Assembly: GCF_018614095.1 (NCBI RefSeq)
Contig: NZ_JAGGOY010000080.1
Coordinates: 1-34,069 of the forward strand
Direction of reading: 5' to 3'
Length of the DNA: 34,069 nucleotides
Source of the DNA: Streptomyces sp. ISL-87
Lineage (GTDB): Bacteria > Actinomycetota > Actinomycetes > Streptomycetales > Streptomycetaceae
Shown: positions 8,561 through 16,184 of the stretch, piece after piece
Layout: each line of letters starts with the position of its first letter
Numbering within the stretch: position 1 is the first letter of the stretch
Program-made: the position numbers and the translations under genes
The notes under the pieces: generated by a model
Seen by the model: only the letters and a program-made list of their open reading frames with translations
Databases searched by the model: none
Told to the model about the DNA's origin: nothing

Positions 8561-8809
8561 ATGGGCCTGCTGGACAACTTGAAGGCCAAGCTCGCTCCGG
8601 CGAAGGAGAAGGTCGGCGATCTCGCGCAGCAGCACGAGGGCAAGATCGGCCAGAACCTGGACAAGATGGCCCAGGTCGTGGACTCCAAGACAAAGGGCAA
8701 GTACCACGGCCAGATCTCGTCCGGGACGAGCAAGGCGAAGGACGCCCTGGGCAAGATCGCGCACAAGGACACGCCGCCCGGCGGGCCGACGCCGCCGGCA
8801 GCTTCCTGA
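8561..8809 (+). CDS. MT0933-like antitoxin family protein
   Basis: An 82-aa, highly charged, Lys-rich helical protein. The pattern MGLLDNLKAKLAP..VGDLAQQH..KIGQNLDKMAQVVDSKTKGKYHGQI matches the MT0933 antitoxin-like family: repeated K/D amphipathic helices and the DxKTxGKY core (about residues 46-53). AGGAAGG is well placed upstream of the ATG. Family members are labelled antitoxins in many actinobacteria, yet no toxin-like gene lies beside this one, so a stand-alone stress or nucleic-acid-binding role is equally possible. A strong terminator follows 12 nt after the stop. Confidence 0.75.
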   Translation: MGLLDNLKAKLAPAKEKVGDLAQQHEGKIGQNLDKMAQVVDSKTKGKYHGQISSGTSKAKDALGKIAHKDTPPGGPTPPAAS

Positions 8810-8820
8810 CGCGGTCCCCG

Positions 8821-8854
8821 AAGGGGCGTGGGATCAACGGATCCCGCGCCCCTT
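8821..8854. terminator. Bidirectional terminator
   Basis: A 15-bp stem with one G-U wobble (AAGGGGCGTGGGATC paired with GATCCCGCGCCCCTT) closes a 4-nt loop. It lies between two convergent genes, the antitoxin-like gene and the LigB-like gene. The outer AA/TT pairs give a short T-tract in either direction. Confidence 0.85.
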
Positions 8855-8894
8855 CCTCATGGCCGGAACGCCTGGCGCCGTTCCCGACGGGGTT

Positions 8895-9602
8895 TCAGGA
8901 CCAGGCGGCGACAAAGTAGCCGACCCCGTACGGGGCGTCCTCGTACAGCAGCCGGCCGTCGAGCCCCGCGCCCTCCGCGGCGCCCGCGAGCACCTGCCAG
9001 GGGGCGCGCCCGGCGGCCTTGAGCTCCTGGGCGAGCCCGGCGTCGAGAGCGGCGAGCGCGGCGGTGTCGGCGGTACCGAGGGCGCGCGCGGCGGCGGCGT
9101 CGAAGGCGGCGGACCGCTCGTCGAGATAGCCGGGCGCCTTCACGGTCCGGCAGGCGCTGCCGTCGCCCATGACGAGCAGGGCGAGCCGCTCCTCGCCGGC
9201 CGCGAGGTCCCGGCCCGCCTGGAGGCAGCGTTCGGGTTCCAGGGGCTCGCCGACGCCCAGTCCCTCGACGGGAGCGGCGCCCCACCGGGCGTGCCGCAGC
9301 AGCCAGGCGCCGACGGCCAGCGAGGTGGGCAGCGGGCGCGGGCCCTCCTCGCCCTCCCCGAGCCGTACGTCGGCCTCGACGCCGAATCCGCGGAAGCTGC
9401 CGCGGGCGCCCTGGGGGTATCGGCCGCGGTGGTCCTCGTCCGCGGCCCCTACGACGATCAGCCGGTCGGGGCGCGAGGCGGCGAGCACCGCCAGGGCGTC
9501 GGAGCAGGCGGTACGGGCATCCGCGAGTTCGGCGGCGGCCCCTGCGGCCACCTCCGGCACGAGGAGCGGCGGGGCGGGGCAGACGGCGGCGGCTACGAGC
9601 AT
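8895..9602 (-). CDS. Class III extradiol dioxygenase (LigB)-like protein
   Basis: A 235-aa protein with the layout of the LigB/MEMO-like superfamily as seen in actinobacteria. It has an N-terminal beta strand (MLVAAAVCPAPPLLVPEV), a VVGAAD strand near residue 52, a central LLVMGDGSACR segment (about 144-154) and a C-terminal LLYEDAPYGVGYFVAAW block. The usual paired metal histidines are not clear by eye, so the catalytic activity is doubtful. The ATG at 9602 is preferred because an upstream extension would run through a perfect palindrome (9648-9673). It is downstream of miaB on the same strand and often found in this neighbourhood in Streptomyces. Confidence 0.7.
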   Translation of the reverse strand: MLVAAAVCPAPPLLVPEVAAGAAAELADARTACSDALAVLAASRPDRLIVVGAADEDHRGRYPQGARGSFRGFGVEADVRLGEGEEGPRPLPTSLAVGAWLLRHARWGAAPVEGLGVGEPLEPERCLQAGRDLAAGEERLALLVMGDGSACRTVKAPGYLDERSAAFDAAAARALGTADTAALAALDAGLAQELKAAGRAPWQVLAGAAEGAGLDGRLLYEDAPYGVGYFVAAWS

Positions 9603-9647
9603 GATCCGCAGCGTAGCCGTCGCCGGCCGGGACGGGGGAGTCCGGTG

Positions 9648-9673
9648 CGGTGCCGCTCGCGCGAGCGGCACCG
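9648..9673 (-). terminator. 26-bp perfect inverted repeat after miaB
   Basis: CGGTGCCGCTCGC is followed directly by its exact complement, giving a perfect palindrome with no spacer. It lies downstream of miaB and upstream of the LigB-like gene. A role as terminator or as an mRNA-stability hairpin fits best. Confidence 0.6.
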
Positions 9674-9683
9674 GGCTACGCCC

Positions 9684-9757
9684 GGGGTTCCCGGGGCTCC
9701 GCCCCGGACCCTTCCTCAGACTCCGTCCGGGGAACCCTCACGCCTCAAACGCCGGCC
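9684..9757. repeat. Streptomyces-type intergenic repeat element
   Basis: This stretch combines GGTTCCC(..)GGGAACC arms around a GGGGC-TCC-GCCCC hairpin, the 16-mer CAGACTCCGTCCGGGG (9717-9732) and CGCCTCAAACGCCGGC (9741-9756). The 16-mer recurs at 8526-8541. The last block is the reverse complement of the core of the triplicated element at 29234-29382, so these are members of one dispersed intergenic family. Confidence 0.7.
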
Positions 9758-9765
9758 AGAACCGG

Positions 9766-11283
9766 TCAGTCGATCGCGCAGCCCGAGGTGGCCGCCGGCA
9801 GAGGGGCCGGGACGCCGAGGGTCGGGATGCCCAGCATGACGCCGGCCGGCTGAGCCGGGGCGGCGTTCCGCTTCTCCCACGCGTCGCCCGCGCGGGTCCG
9901 GCGTACCGCCTGGGTCGGGCCCTCGGCCAGCAGGTGGTGCGGGGCGGCGTAGGTGATCTCCACCGTCACCACGTCACCCGGACGGACCTCTTCGTCCGGC
10001 TTGGTGAAGTGCACCAGACGGTTGTCGGGGGCGCGCCCCGACAGGCGGTGGGTCGCGCCGTCCTTGCGGCCCTCGCCCTCCGCGACCATGACCTCCAGCG
10101 TGCGGCCGACCTGCTTCTTGTTCTCCTCGCAGGAGATCTCCTCCTGGAGGGCCACCAGGCGCATGTAGCGGTCCTGGACGACCTCCTTCGGGATCTGCCC
10201 CTCCATGTCCGCCGCCGGCGTGCCGGGGCGCTTGGAGTACTGGAAGGTGAACGCGTTCGCGAAGCGCGCCTCGCGGACCGTGTGCATCGTCTGCTGGAAG
10301 TCCTCCTCGGTCTCGCCGGGGAAGCCCACGATGATGTCGGTGGAGATCGCCGCGTGCGGGATGGAGGCGCGGACCTTCTCGATGATCCCGAGGAACCGCT
10401 CCTGCCGGTACGACCGGCGCATCGCCTTGAGGATCGAGTCCGAGCCCGACTGGAGCGGCATGTGCAGCTGCGGCATCACGTTCGGGGTCTCGGCCATCGC
10501 CGCGATCACGTCGTCCGTGAAGTCCCGCGGGTGCGGGGAGGTGAAGCGGACCCGCTCCAGGCCCTCGATCTGGCCGCAGGCGCGCAGCAGCTTGGAGAAC
10601 GCCTCGCGGTCGCCCAGGTCGGACCCGTACGCGTTCACGTTCTGGCCGAGCAGGGTGATCTCCGAGACGCCCTCGGCGACCAGGGCCTCCACCTCGGCGA
10701 GGATGTCGCCGGGACGGCGGTCCTCCTCCTTGCCGCGCAGCGCGGGGACGATGCAGAAGGTGCAGGTGTTGTTGCAGCCGACGGAGATCGAGACCCAGGC
10801 GGCGTAGGCGGACTCGCGGCGGGTCGGGAGCGTGGAGGGGAACGCCTCCAGCGACTCGGCGATCTCGACCTGCGCCTCTTCCTGGATGCGGGCGCGCTCC
10901 AGCAGGACGGGCAGCTTGCCGATGTTGTGCGTACCGAAGACGACGTCGACCCAGGGGGCCCGCTTGACGATCGTGTCGCGGTCCTTCTGCGCGAGGCAGC
11001 CGCCGACGGCGATCTGCATGCCGGGGCGCTTCGTCTTCATCGGGGCGAGCCGGCCGAGGTTGCCGTACAGCTTGTTGTCGGCGTTCTCGCGCACGGCGCA
11101 GGTGTTGAACACGACGACGTCGGCGTCACCGTCGGAGCCCTCGGGCGCGCGCACGTAGCCCGCACCCTCCAGCAGACCGGACAGTCGCTCGGAGTCGTGC
11201 ACGTTCATCTGGCACCCGTAGGTGCGCACCTCGTATGTTCCCTTACCGTCCACTGCCGGGCTCCGGTCGCTGCTGCTGGTCAT
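9766..11283 (-). CDS. miaB: tRNA-2-methylthio-N6-dimethylallyladenosine synthase MiaB
   Basis: A 505-aa radical-SAM methylthiotransferase that converts i6A37 to ms2i6A37 in tRNA, acting after MiaA. The N-terminal UPF0004 domain has its three cluster cysteines (C24 in TYGCQMN, C62 in NTCAVRENA, C96 in GGCLAQ). The radical-SAM motif CNNTCTFC gives C170, C174 and C177. A TRAM-like domain occupies about residues 385-455, and a poorly conserved Ala/Pro tail follows. The start ATG at 11283 lacks a clear ribosome binding site; TACCCT sits 6 bp before it, so a leaderless transcript is conceivable. Confidence 0.95.
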   Translation of the reverse strand: MTSSSDRSPAVDGKGTYEVRTYGCQMNVHDSERLSGLLEGAGYVRAPEGSDGDADVVVFNTCAVRENADNKLYGNLGRLAPMKTKRPGMQIAVGGCLAQKDRDTIVKRAPWVDVVFGTHNIGKLPVLLERARIQEEAQVEIAESLEAFPSTLPTRRESAYAAWVSISVGCNNTCTFCIVPALRGKEEDRRPGDILAEVEALVAEGVSEITLLGQNVNAYGSDLGDREAFSKLLRACGQIEGLERVRFTSPHPRDFTDDVIAAMAETPNVMPQLHMPLQSGSDSILKAMRRSYRQERFLGIIEKVRASIPHAAISTDIIVGFPGETEEDFQQTMHTVREARFANAFTFQYSKRPGTPAADMEGQIPKEVVQDRYMRLVALQEEISCEENKKQVGRTLEVMVAEGEGRKDGATHRLSGRAPDNRLVHFTKPDEEVRPGDVVTVEITYAAPHHLLAEGPTQAVRRTRAGDAWEKRNAAPAQPAGVMLGIPTLGVPAPLPAATSGCAID

Positions 11284-11400
11284 GCAACAAGGGTAGGTGG
11301 TGCGCGGGAGCCCTCCGGTCCCCGTGCGGCCGGGCCACGGGGGCGGTGGCGGCGGGTCCGGCCGTGACAGGACGGCGGGGCGGCTGGCAGGATCGCGGCC

Positions 11401-12396
11401 ATGCCCCTCTCACTCCCCCGGATCAGCAGGCGCCGCGCCCTCCAGGGCCTGGTCGCCGGGCTTGCCGTGCTCGGAGTGCTGCTGTGGTGGCTGAAGCCCT
11501 TCGGGGAGCCGGAGCTGACGGGCGAGCTCACCCTCAGCACGGGCGTCCGTACCGGCGTCTACCACCGCTACGGCCAGCTCCTGGAGCAGGCGCTCGCGCG
11601 GGACATGCCCGGGGTGGACGTACGGCTGGAGACCAGCGAGGGCTCGCAGCAGAACCTGCAGCGGGTGGCCGCCGGGGAGGCGGACTTCACAGTGGCGACG
11701 GCGGACGCGGTCGCCAAGTACCGGCTCGACGGCAAGCCGGGCGCCAATCTGCTGCGCGGGTGCGCGCGGCTGTACGACGACTACGTGCAGCTGGTGGTGC
11801 CCGCCGGGTCGCCGGTGCAGTCGGCGCGGGACCTCAAGGGCAAGCGCGTCGCCGTCGGCCAGAACGGTTCGGGGGTACGGCTCATCGCGGACCGGCTGCT
11901 CACGGCGGCCAAGCTGGACCCGGCGCGGGACATCACCCCGGTGTCCATCGGCATCGACACCATGCCCGCGGAGCTGGAGGCGGGCCGGATCGACGCGTTC
12001 TTCTGGTCCGGCGGGCTCCCGACGAACGCCGTGCGCGAGCTGTCGGAGCGGTTCGACATCCGGCTGGTGCAGTTGGGCGACCTGGTGGCGCCGTTGCAGG
12101 CGAGCGGGACCCCGGCGCGCTACTACCGGGCGGCGGTGATGCCGCAGGACGCGTACGCGCGGGCGCGGAACACCTCGGCCGTGGCCACGCTGGCCGTGCC
12201 GAACCTCCTGGTCACGACGGAGGCGACCGGGGCCGAGCTCACCGAGCAGTTCACCCGCACGGTGATCCTGAGCCGCGACCGCATCGGGCACGAGGTGCAC
12301 GCGGCGCAGCTGGTGGACCTGCGGACGGCGATCTACACCGATCCGCTGGAACTGCACGAGGGCGCGCGGCGGTACTACCGCTCGGTCAAGCCGTAG
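11401..12396 (+). CDS. TAXI family TRAP solute-binding protein
   Basis: A 331-aa extracytoplasmic solute receptor of the TAXI family. An N-terminal Arg-rich start (RISRRRALQG) and a hydrophobic segment (about 15-30) anchor or export it; RRRAL is Tat-like, but no lipobox is seen. The family start TLSTGVRTGVYHRYGQLL (about 43-60), the EGSQQNLQRVAAGEADF region (about 80-96) and the GSGVRLIADRLL region (about 157-168) are clear. Relatives bind small organic acids such as glutamate or glutarate-like compounds, but substrate cannot be read here. No DctM/DctQ-type membrane subunit is in the window. The gene is convergent with the ROK kinase, 13 nt apart. Confidence 0.85.
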   Translation: MPLSLPRISRRRALQGLVAGLAVLGVLLWWLKPFGEPELTGELTLSTGVRTGVYHRYGQLLEQALARDMPGVDVRLETSEGSQQNLQRVAAGEADFTVATADAVAKYRLDGKPGANLLRGCARLYDDYVQLVVPAGSPVQSARDLKGKRVAVGQNGSGVRLIADRLLTAAKLDPARDITPVSIGIDTMPAELEAGRIDAFFWSGGLPTNAVRELSERFDIRLVQLGDLVAPLQASGTPARYYRAAVMPQDAYARARNTSAVATLAVPNLLVTTEATGAELTEQFTRTVILSRDRIGHEVHAAQLVDLRTAIYTDPLELHEGARRYYRSVKP

Positions 12397-12409
12397 GGGT
12401 TCCCGCGGA

Positions 12410-13396
12410 TCAGGCGGAGAGCAGCTTCAGGGCCGCCGCCGCCGCGCCGATCAGGCCCGCATGGGTGCCGAGCGAGGCCGGCACCACCTGGATGTCCTTC
12501 ACGAACGAGAGCGTGGCGTACGAGGCCAGGTGCGTCCGGATCGGCTCGAAGAGGGTGTCCCCGGCGGCCGCGACCCCGCCGCCGATGACCGCGATGTCCG
12601 TCTCGACCAGGGTCGCGGTGGCCGCGATGGCGGCGGCCAGGGCGCGGCCCGCGCGGTCGAAGGCCGCCAGGGCCACCGGGTCGCCGGCCTGAGCGGCCGC
12701 GGCCACGCCCGCTGCTGTGGCGTCCCCGGCCGGGGTCCAGCCGTCCGCGAGGGCCCGGCGGGCGATGGCGGTGCCCGAGGCGATGGACTCGACGCAGCCG
12801 CGGCCGCCGCAGACGCACGGCTCACCGTCGAAGGCGACGCTGATGTGGCCGATGTGGCCCGCGTTGCCGGTGGGGCCGGGGTGGAGCTGGTCATTGAGGA
12901 TCAGGCCGCCGCCGACGCCGGTGGAGACCACCATGCACAGGGCGTTCGCGTAGCCCTTCGCCGCGCCCAGCCAGTGTTCGGCCGCGGTCATCGCCACGCC
13001 GTCGCCGGCCAGGATGGTCGGGATGTCCGCGCCGTGGCGGGCCAGTTCCGCCGAGACGCGGGCCTGGACGGGGAACTCCCGCCAGGCCCCGATGTTCACC
13101 GGGCTCACCGTGCCGCGCGAGGTGTCCACCGGGCCCGCGCTGCCGACCCCGCACCGGACCGCCGAGGGCCACAGGGGGGAGCTCGCCAGATCCGCGATGA
13201 CCTCGGCGACGGCGGCGAAGACCCCGTCGCCGTCCACGCCCCTCGGGGTCGGGCGGCGGGTGGTGGCCGTCATGGTGCCGTCGGGGTGCACCAGCGCCCC
13301 GGCGATCTTCGTACCGCCGATGTCGATCGCCACCGTCAGGCCGTCGGCCGGGGCCGAGGCGCGGGGCGCGGGAAGGGCGGAGGTGGAAGTGGTCAC
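12410..13396 (-). CDS. ROK family sugar kinase
   Basis: A 328-aa ROK kinase. The phosphate-binding DIGGTK is at 25-30, the probable catalytic Asp is D132 in AGDG, VSTGVGGG is near 157-164, and the zinc motif CVCGGRGCVE supplies C194, C196 and C201 with a nearby His. The GTG at 13396 has GGAG seven bases upstream. It begins 27 nt after the LacI gene and is presumably cotranscribed with it. The family phosphorylates glucose, mannose, N-acetylglucosamine or N-acetylmannosamine. With an endo-N-acetylglucosaminidase next door, mannose or GlcNAc is a likely substrate. Confidence 0.88.
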   Translation of the reverse strand: MTTSTSALPAPRASAPADGLTVAIDIGGTKIAGALVHPDGTMTATTRRPTPRGVDGDGVFAAVAEVIADLASSPLWPSAVRCGVGSAGPVDTSRGTVSPVNIGAWREFPVQARVSAELARHGADIPTILAGDGVAMTAAEHWLGAAKGYANALCMVVSTGVGGGLILNDQLHPGPTGNAGHIGHISVAFDGEPCVCGGRGCVESIASGTAIARRALADGWTPAGDATAAGVAAAAQAGDPVALAAFDRAGRALAAAIAATATLVETDIAVIGGGVAAAGDTLFEPIRTHLASYATLSFVKDIQVVPASLGTHAGLIGAAAAALKLLSA

Positions 13397-13423
13397 GGTG
13401 GCGCTCCAGAAAGGGGTCGGAAT

Positions 13424-14587
13424 TCAGTATGCGGCCGTCGGCGGGGCCGTACTCTCCCGGGGCTCCAGCCTGGGCTGTTCCCCCTTCCGGACCTGCGGCG
13501 GGCCCCCGGCGAGTACGGCGAGCAGCTCCTCGGCGGCGAGCCGGCCGAATCCGGCGGTGTCCCGGACCAGGGCGGTGAGCCGGGGGTGGGTGACCCGGCA
13601 GAGCGCGGAGTCGTCCCAGGCCACGATCGAGAGCCGGTCCGGCACCGGGATGGCCAGCTCGGTGGCGACGGCGATGCCGGCCACCGCCATCACGTCGTTG
13701 TCGTAGACGAGGGCGGTGGGCGGCTCGGCCTCGGCCAGGACCCGGCGGGTGGCCGCCGCGCCCTCGGCGTCGGAGTAGTCGGTGACCACGGAGCGCACCT
13801 GGCCGGGACCGAGCCCGAGCCGGGCCGCCTCGGAGCGCAGCGAGGCCATCCGGCGAGCGGTGTGGGCGAGGCCGGGCAGCCCGGCGATGTGGGTGATGCG
13901 ACGGTGGCCGAGCGAGTGGAGGTGCGCCAGCACCTGTGCCATGGCCAGGGCGTCGTCCGCCCATACGGCGGAGATCCCGGGGCTGGCGGCCCCACCGGGT
14001 GCGGCGGCCCCACCGGGCCCGGCGACCCCGCCAGCCCCGTCCGTCCCGCCCGGTAGGCCCGTCTCGCCGGTCGCAGCCGTACCGCCAGTACCACCCGTGG
14101 CCCCCGTAACACCGGGCACGCCCGTGCCGCCGATCAGCACCGCCGGCAGGGCCAGCTGCTCCAGCAACGCCGGGCGCGGGTCCTGCGTGCGCGGGTCGAC
14201 GACGAGGACGCCGTCGACCCGGCGCTCGGCCCACCACCGGCGGTACACGGCGCATTCCGCCTCGAGGTCCTCCACCACCTGGAAGAGCAGCGCGATCCGG
14301 CCGGCCGACAGGACCTCTTGTATGCCCGAGACCAGCTGTAGGAAGAAGGACTCGACACCGAGCGTGTGTGCGGGCCGGGCAAGGACGAGGCCGACCGCAC
14401 CGGAGCGTTCGCCGGACAGCGCGCGGGCGGCGCTGTTGGGCTGCCAGCCGAGTTCCTCGGCGACCCGGCGGATGCGGGCGCGGGTGTCCTGGGACACGCC
14501 CGGCCGGTCGTTGAGCGCGAAGGAGACGGCGCTCTCCGACACCCCTGCCCGGCGGGCGATGTCCTTGATGGTGGGTCTGCGGGCCAT
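13424..14587 (-). CDS. LacI family transcriptional repressor with a Gly-rich insert
   Basis: A 387-aa LacI/GalR regulator. The helix-turn-helix is MARRPTIKDIARRAGVSESA at the N-terminus, followed by the hinge helix (NSAARALSG, 51-59). The periplasmic-binding-like effector domain holds the usual SIVAWDDS block near the C-terminus. An unusual Gly/Pro/Thr/Ala segment of about 50 residues (about 153-204) interrupts the effector domain after the LIGG strand and explains why the protein is longer than the usual ~340 aa. The ATG at 14587 has GAGG at good spacing. Two matching palindromic operators lie in the divergent promoter region, so it probably represses both itself plus the ROK kinase and the two glycosidase genes. 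Confidence 0.92.
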   Translation of the reverse strand: MARRPTIKDIARRAGVSESAVSFALNDRPGVSQDTRARIRRVAEELGWQPNSAARALSGERSGAVGLVLARPAHTLGVESFFLQLVSGIQEVLSAGRIALLFQVVEDLEAECAVYRRWWAERRVDGVLVVDPRTQDPRPALLEQLALPAVLIGGTGVPGVTGATGGTGGTAATGETGLPGGTDGAGGVAGPGGAAAPGGAASPGISAVWADDALAMAQVLAHLHSLGHRRITHIAGLPGLAHTARRMASLRSEAARLGLGPGQVRSVVTDYSDAEGAAATRRVLAEAEPPTALVYDNDVMAVAGIAVATELAIPVPDRLSIVAWDDSALCRVTHPRLTALVRDTAGFGRLAAEELLAVLAGGPPQVRKGEQPRLEPRESTAPPTAAY

Positions 14588-14738
14588 GCCTGCCTCATCC
14601 CTCGGTGACGCGGACTGCGATGGCCGGACCGTACGCGATCCCGTGACGGATGTGACCGAAATACCGCTGCCCATTTCCGCACACTTCCTTCTGTGACGAC
14701 ACCACCCAGACACCATCCAGACGACCTGCCGACGGAAA

Positions 14739-14752
14739 CTAAAGCGCATTAG
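14739..14752. promoter_or_regulatory. LacI-type operator 1
   Basis: CTAAAGCGCATTAG is a 14-bp palindrome with one mismatched pair around a central CG, the typical LacI-family operator form. Its centre is 56 bp from a second copy (14795-14808), suitable for looping or cooperative binding by two dimers. It lies 152 bp upstream of the lacI-type gene. Confidence 0.7.
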
Positions 14753-14794
14753 CTCACTCAGCTTCAACGGGCCCGAACCCTTCTGTCAACGGCA

Positions 14795-14808
14795 CTGAAG
14801 CGCATAAG
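14795..14808. promoter_or_regulatory. LacI-type operator 2
   Basis: CTGAAGCGCATAAG shares AAGCGCAT with operator 1 and has the same central GCGC, with weaker outer symmetry. It ends 9 bp before the candidate -35 box of the glycosidase operon. Confidence 0.65.
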
Positions 14809-14817
14809 TAGGCCCTG

Positions 14818-14847
14818 TTGACTTTCCCGTGGGAAACGCGTCAGGTT
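14818..14847 (+). promoter_or_regulatory. Candidate promoter of the glycosidase operon
   Basis: TTGACT (14818-14823) and CAGGTT (14842-14847) are 18 bp apart. A perfect 6-bp inverted repeat, TTTCCC-GT-GGGAAA (14823-14836), sits between them, a position where a bound repressor would block RNA polymerase. The predicted leader to the ATG at 14889 is about 35 nt. Confidence 0.45.
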
Positions 14848-14888
14848 GTGACCCGCCCGGTGAATTCCTCGGAACTCCAGGACCACTT

Positions 14889-16154
14889 ATGCACCGCGAA
14901 GCCGCCCCCCGCACCCTTCGCTTCGGGGCCAACTACACGCCGACCCGCGGCTGGTTCCACCACTGGCTGGACTTCGACCTCGACGAGGTCCGGGCCGACC
15001 TCGACTCGATCGCGGCGCTCAGCCTGGACCACATCCGCGTCTTCCCCCTGTGGCCGGTGTTCCAGCCGAACCGCACGCTGATCCGGCCGCGCGCCGTCGA
15101 ACAGCTCGTCGCGCTGGCCGACGCCGCCGCCGAGCGTGGACTCGACGTCAACGTGGACGGCCTCCAGGGCCACTTGTCGAGCTTCGACTTCCTGCCCGCG
15201 TGGACCGCGACCTGGCACCGGCGGAACATCTTCAGCGACCCGGACGTGGTCGCCGCGCAGGAGGTGTACCTGCACACGCTCGCCGCCGCCCTCGCCGACC
15301 GGCCGAACTTCCTGGGCATGACCGTCGGCAACGAGATCAACCAGTTCTCCGACGCCCCGCACCCCTCCCCCGACCGGATCACCCGGGACCAGGCCGCCCG
15401 CTGGCTGGAGCGGATGCTCGCCGCCTGCGAGACGGGCGCGCCGGGGCGGTTCCACCTGCACGCCGAGTACGACGCCGCCTGGTACCAGGACGGGCACCCG
15501 TTCACCGTCGCGCAGGCGGCCCGGCTCGGGGCGGCCACCGCCGTGCACTCCTGGGTGTTCAACGGCACCGCGCAGCGCCACGGCGGGGCCGGGACGGCGA
15601 CCGAGCACCACGCCGCCTACCTGATCGAGCTGTCGAAGGCCTGGGCGCGCGATCCGCACCGCCCGGTGTGGCTCCAGGAGGTCGGGGCGCCCGCGCCGCT
15701 GATCCGGCCGGAGCACGCGGCGCGGTTCACCGAGGCCACCGTCGCGGGCGCCCTGGACTGCCCGGACCTGTGGGGCGTGACCTGGTGGTGCTCGCACGAC
15801 GTGTCCCGGGAGCTCGCGGACTTCCCGGAACTGGAGTACGGCCTCGGCCTGCTCGCCAACGACCGCAGGACCAAGCCGGCCGGGGCGGCCATCGCCCGGA
15901 TCGCCGAGGAGTGGCGGGGCCGGGAGCACCGCCCCGCCGTACGGACCACCGCGCTCGCCGTCGACGTCGGCGGGGCGGAGGCGGCGCCGCGGCGCTCGGT
16001 GTGCGCCCCGGGCGGCGCGTTCTTCGAGGCCTGGGCGGCGCTGACGGCCCAGGGGGTCCGCCCGGCGGTGGTCCTGACCGAGCTGGCCGAGGACCCAGCC
16101 CACCTTTCCGCGCGCGGCATCACCGAGGTGCTGCGCGTCCGCGACGTCACCTGA
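14889..16154 (+). CDS. GH5-like glycoside hydrolase, probable cytoplasmic mannosidase
   Basis: A 421-aa TIM-barrel glycosidase of the cellulase/GH5 clan A type. It opens with RFGANYTPTRGWFHHW. The acid/base is E149 in GMTVGNE (144-150), and the nucleophile is probably E263 in VWLQEVGAP. No signal peptide is present, so it acts inside the cell. AGGA lies six bases before the ATG. It is the first gene of a two-gene operon with the GH85 enzyme. As I recall, GH5 subfamily 18 enzymes in Bifidobacterium and Streptomyces loci with GH85, LacI and ROK genes are beta-mannosidases acting on Man-beta-1,4-GlcNAc from N-glycan cores. Subfamily assignment here is inference. Confidence 0.85.
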   Translation: MHREAAPRTLRFGANYTPTRGWFHHWLDFDLDEVRADLDSIAALSLDHIRVFPLWPVFQPNRTLIRPRAVEQLVALADAAAERGLDVNVDGLQGHLSSFDFLPAWTATWHRRNIFSDPDVVAAQEVYLHTLAAALADRPNFLGMTVGNEINQFSDAPHPSPDRITRDQAARWLERMLAACETGAPGRFHLHAEYDAAWYQDGHPFTVAQAARLGAATAVHSWVFNGTAQRHGGAGTATEHHAAYLIELSKAWARDPHRPVWLQEVGAPAPLIRPEHAARFTEATVAGALDCPDLWGVTWWCSHDVSRELADFPELEYGLGLLANDRRTKPAGAAIARIAEEWRGREHRPAVRTTALAVDVGGAEAAPRRSVCAPGGAFFEAWAALTAQGVRPAVVLTELAEDPAHLSARGITEVLRVRDVT

Positions 16155-16184
16155 CCCTGCCGCAACTCTCCCGAGGAGCCCTGC

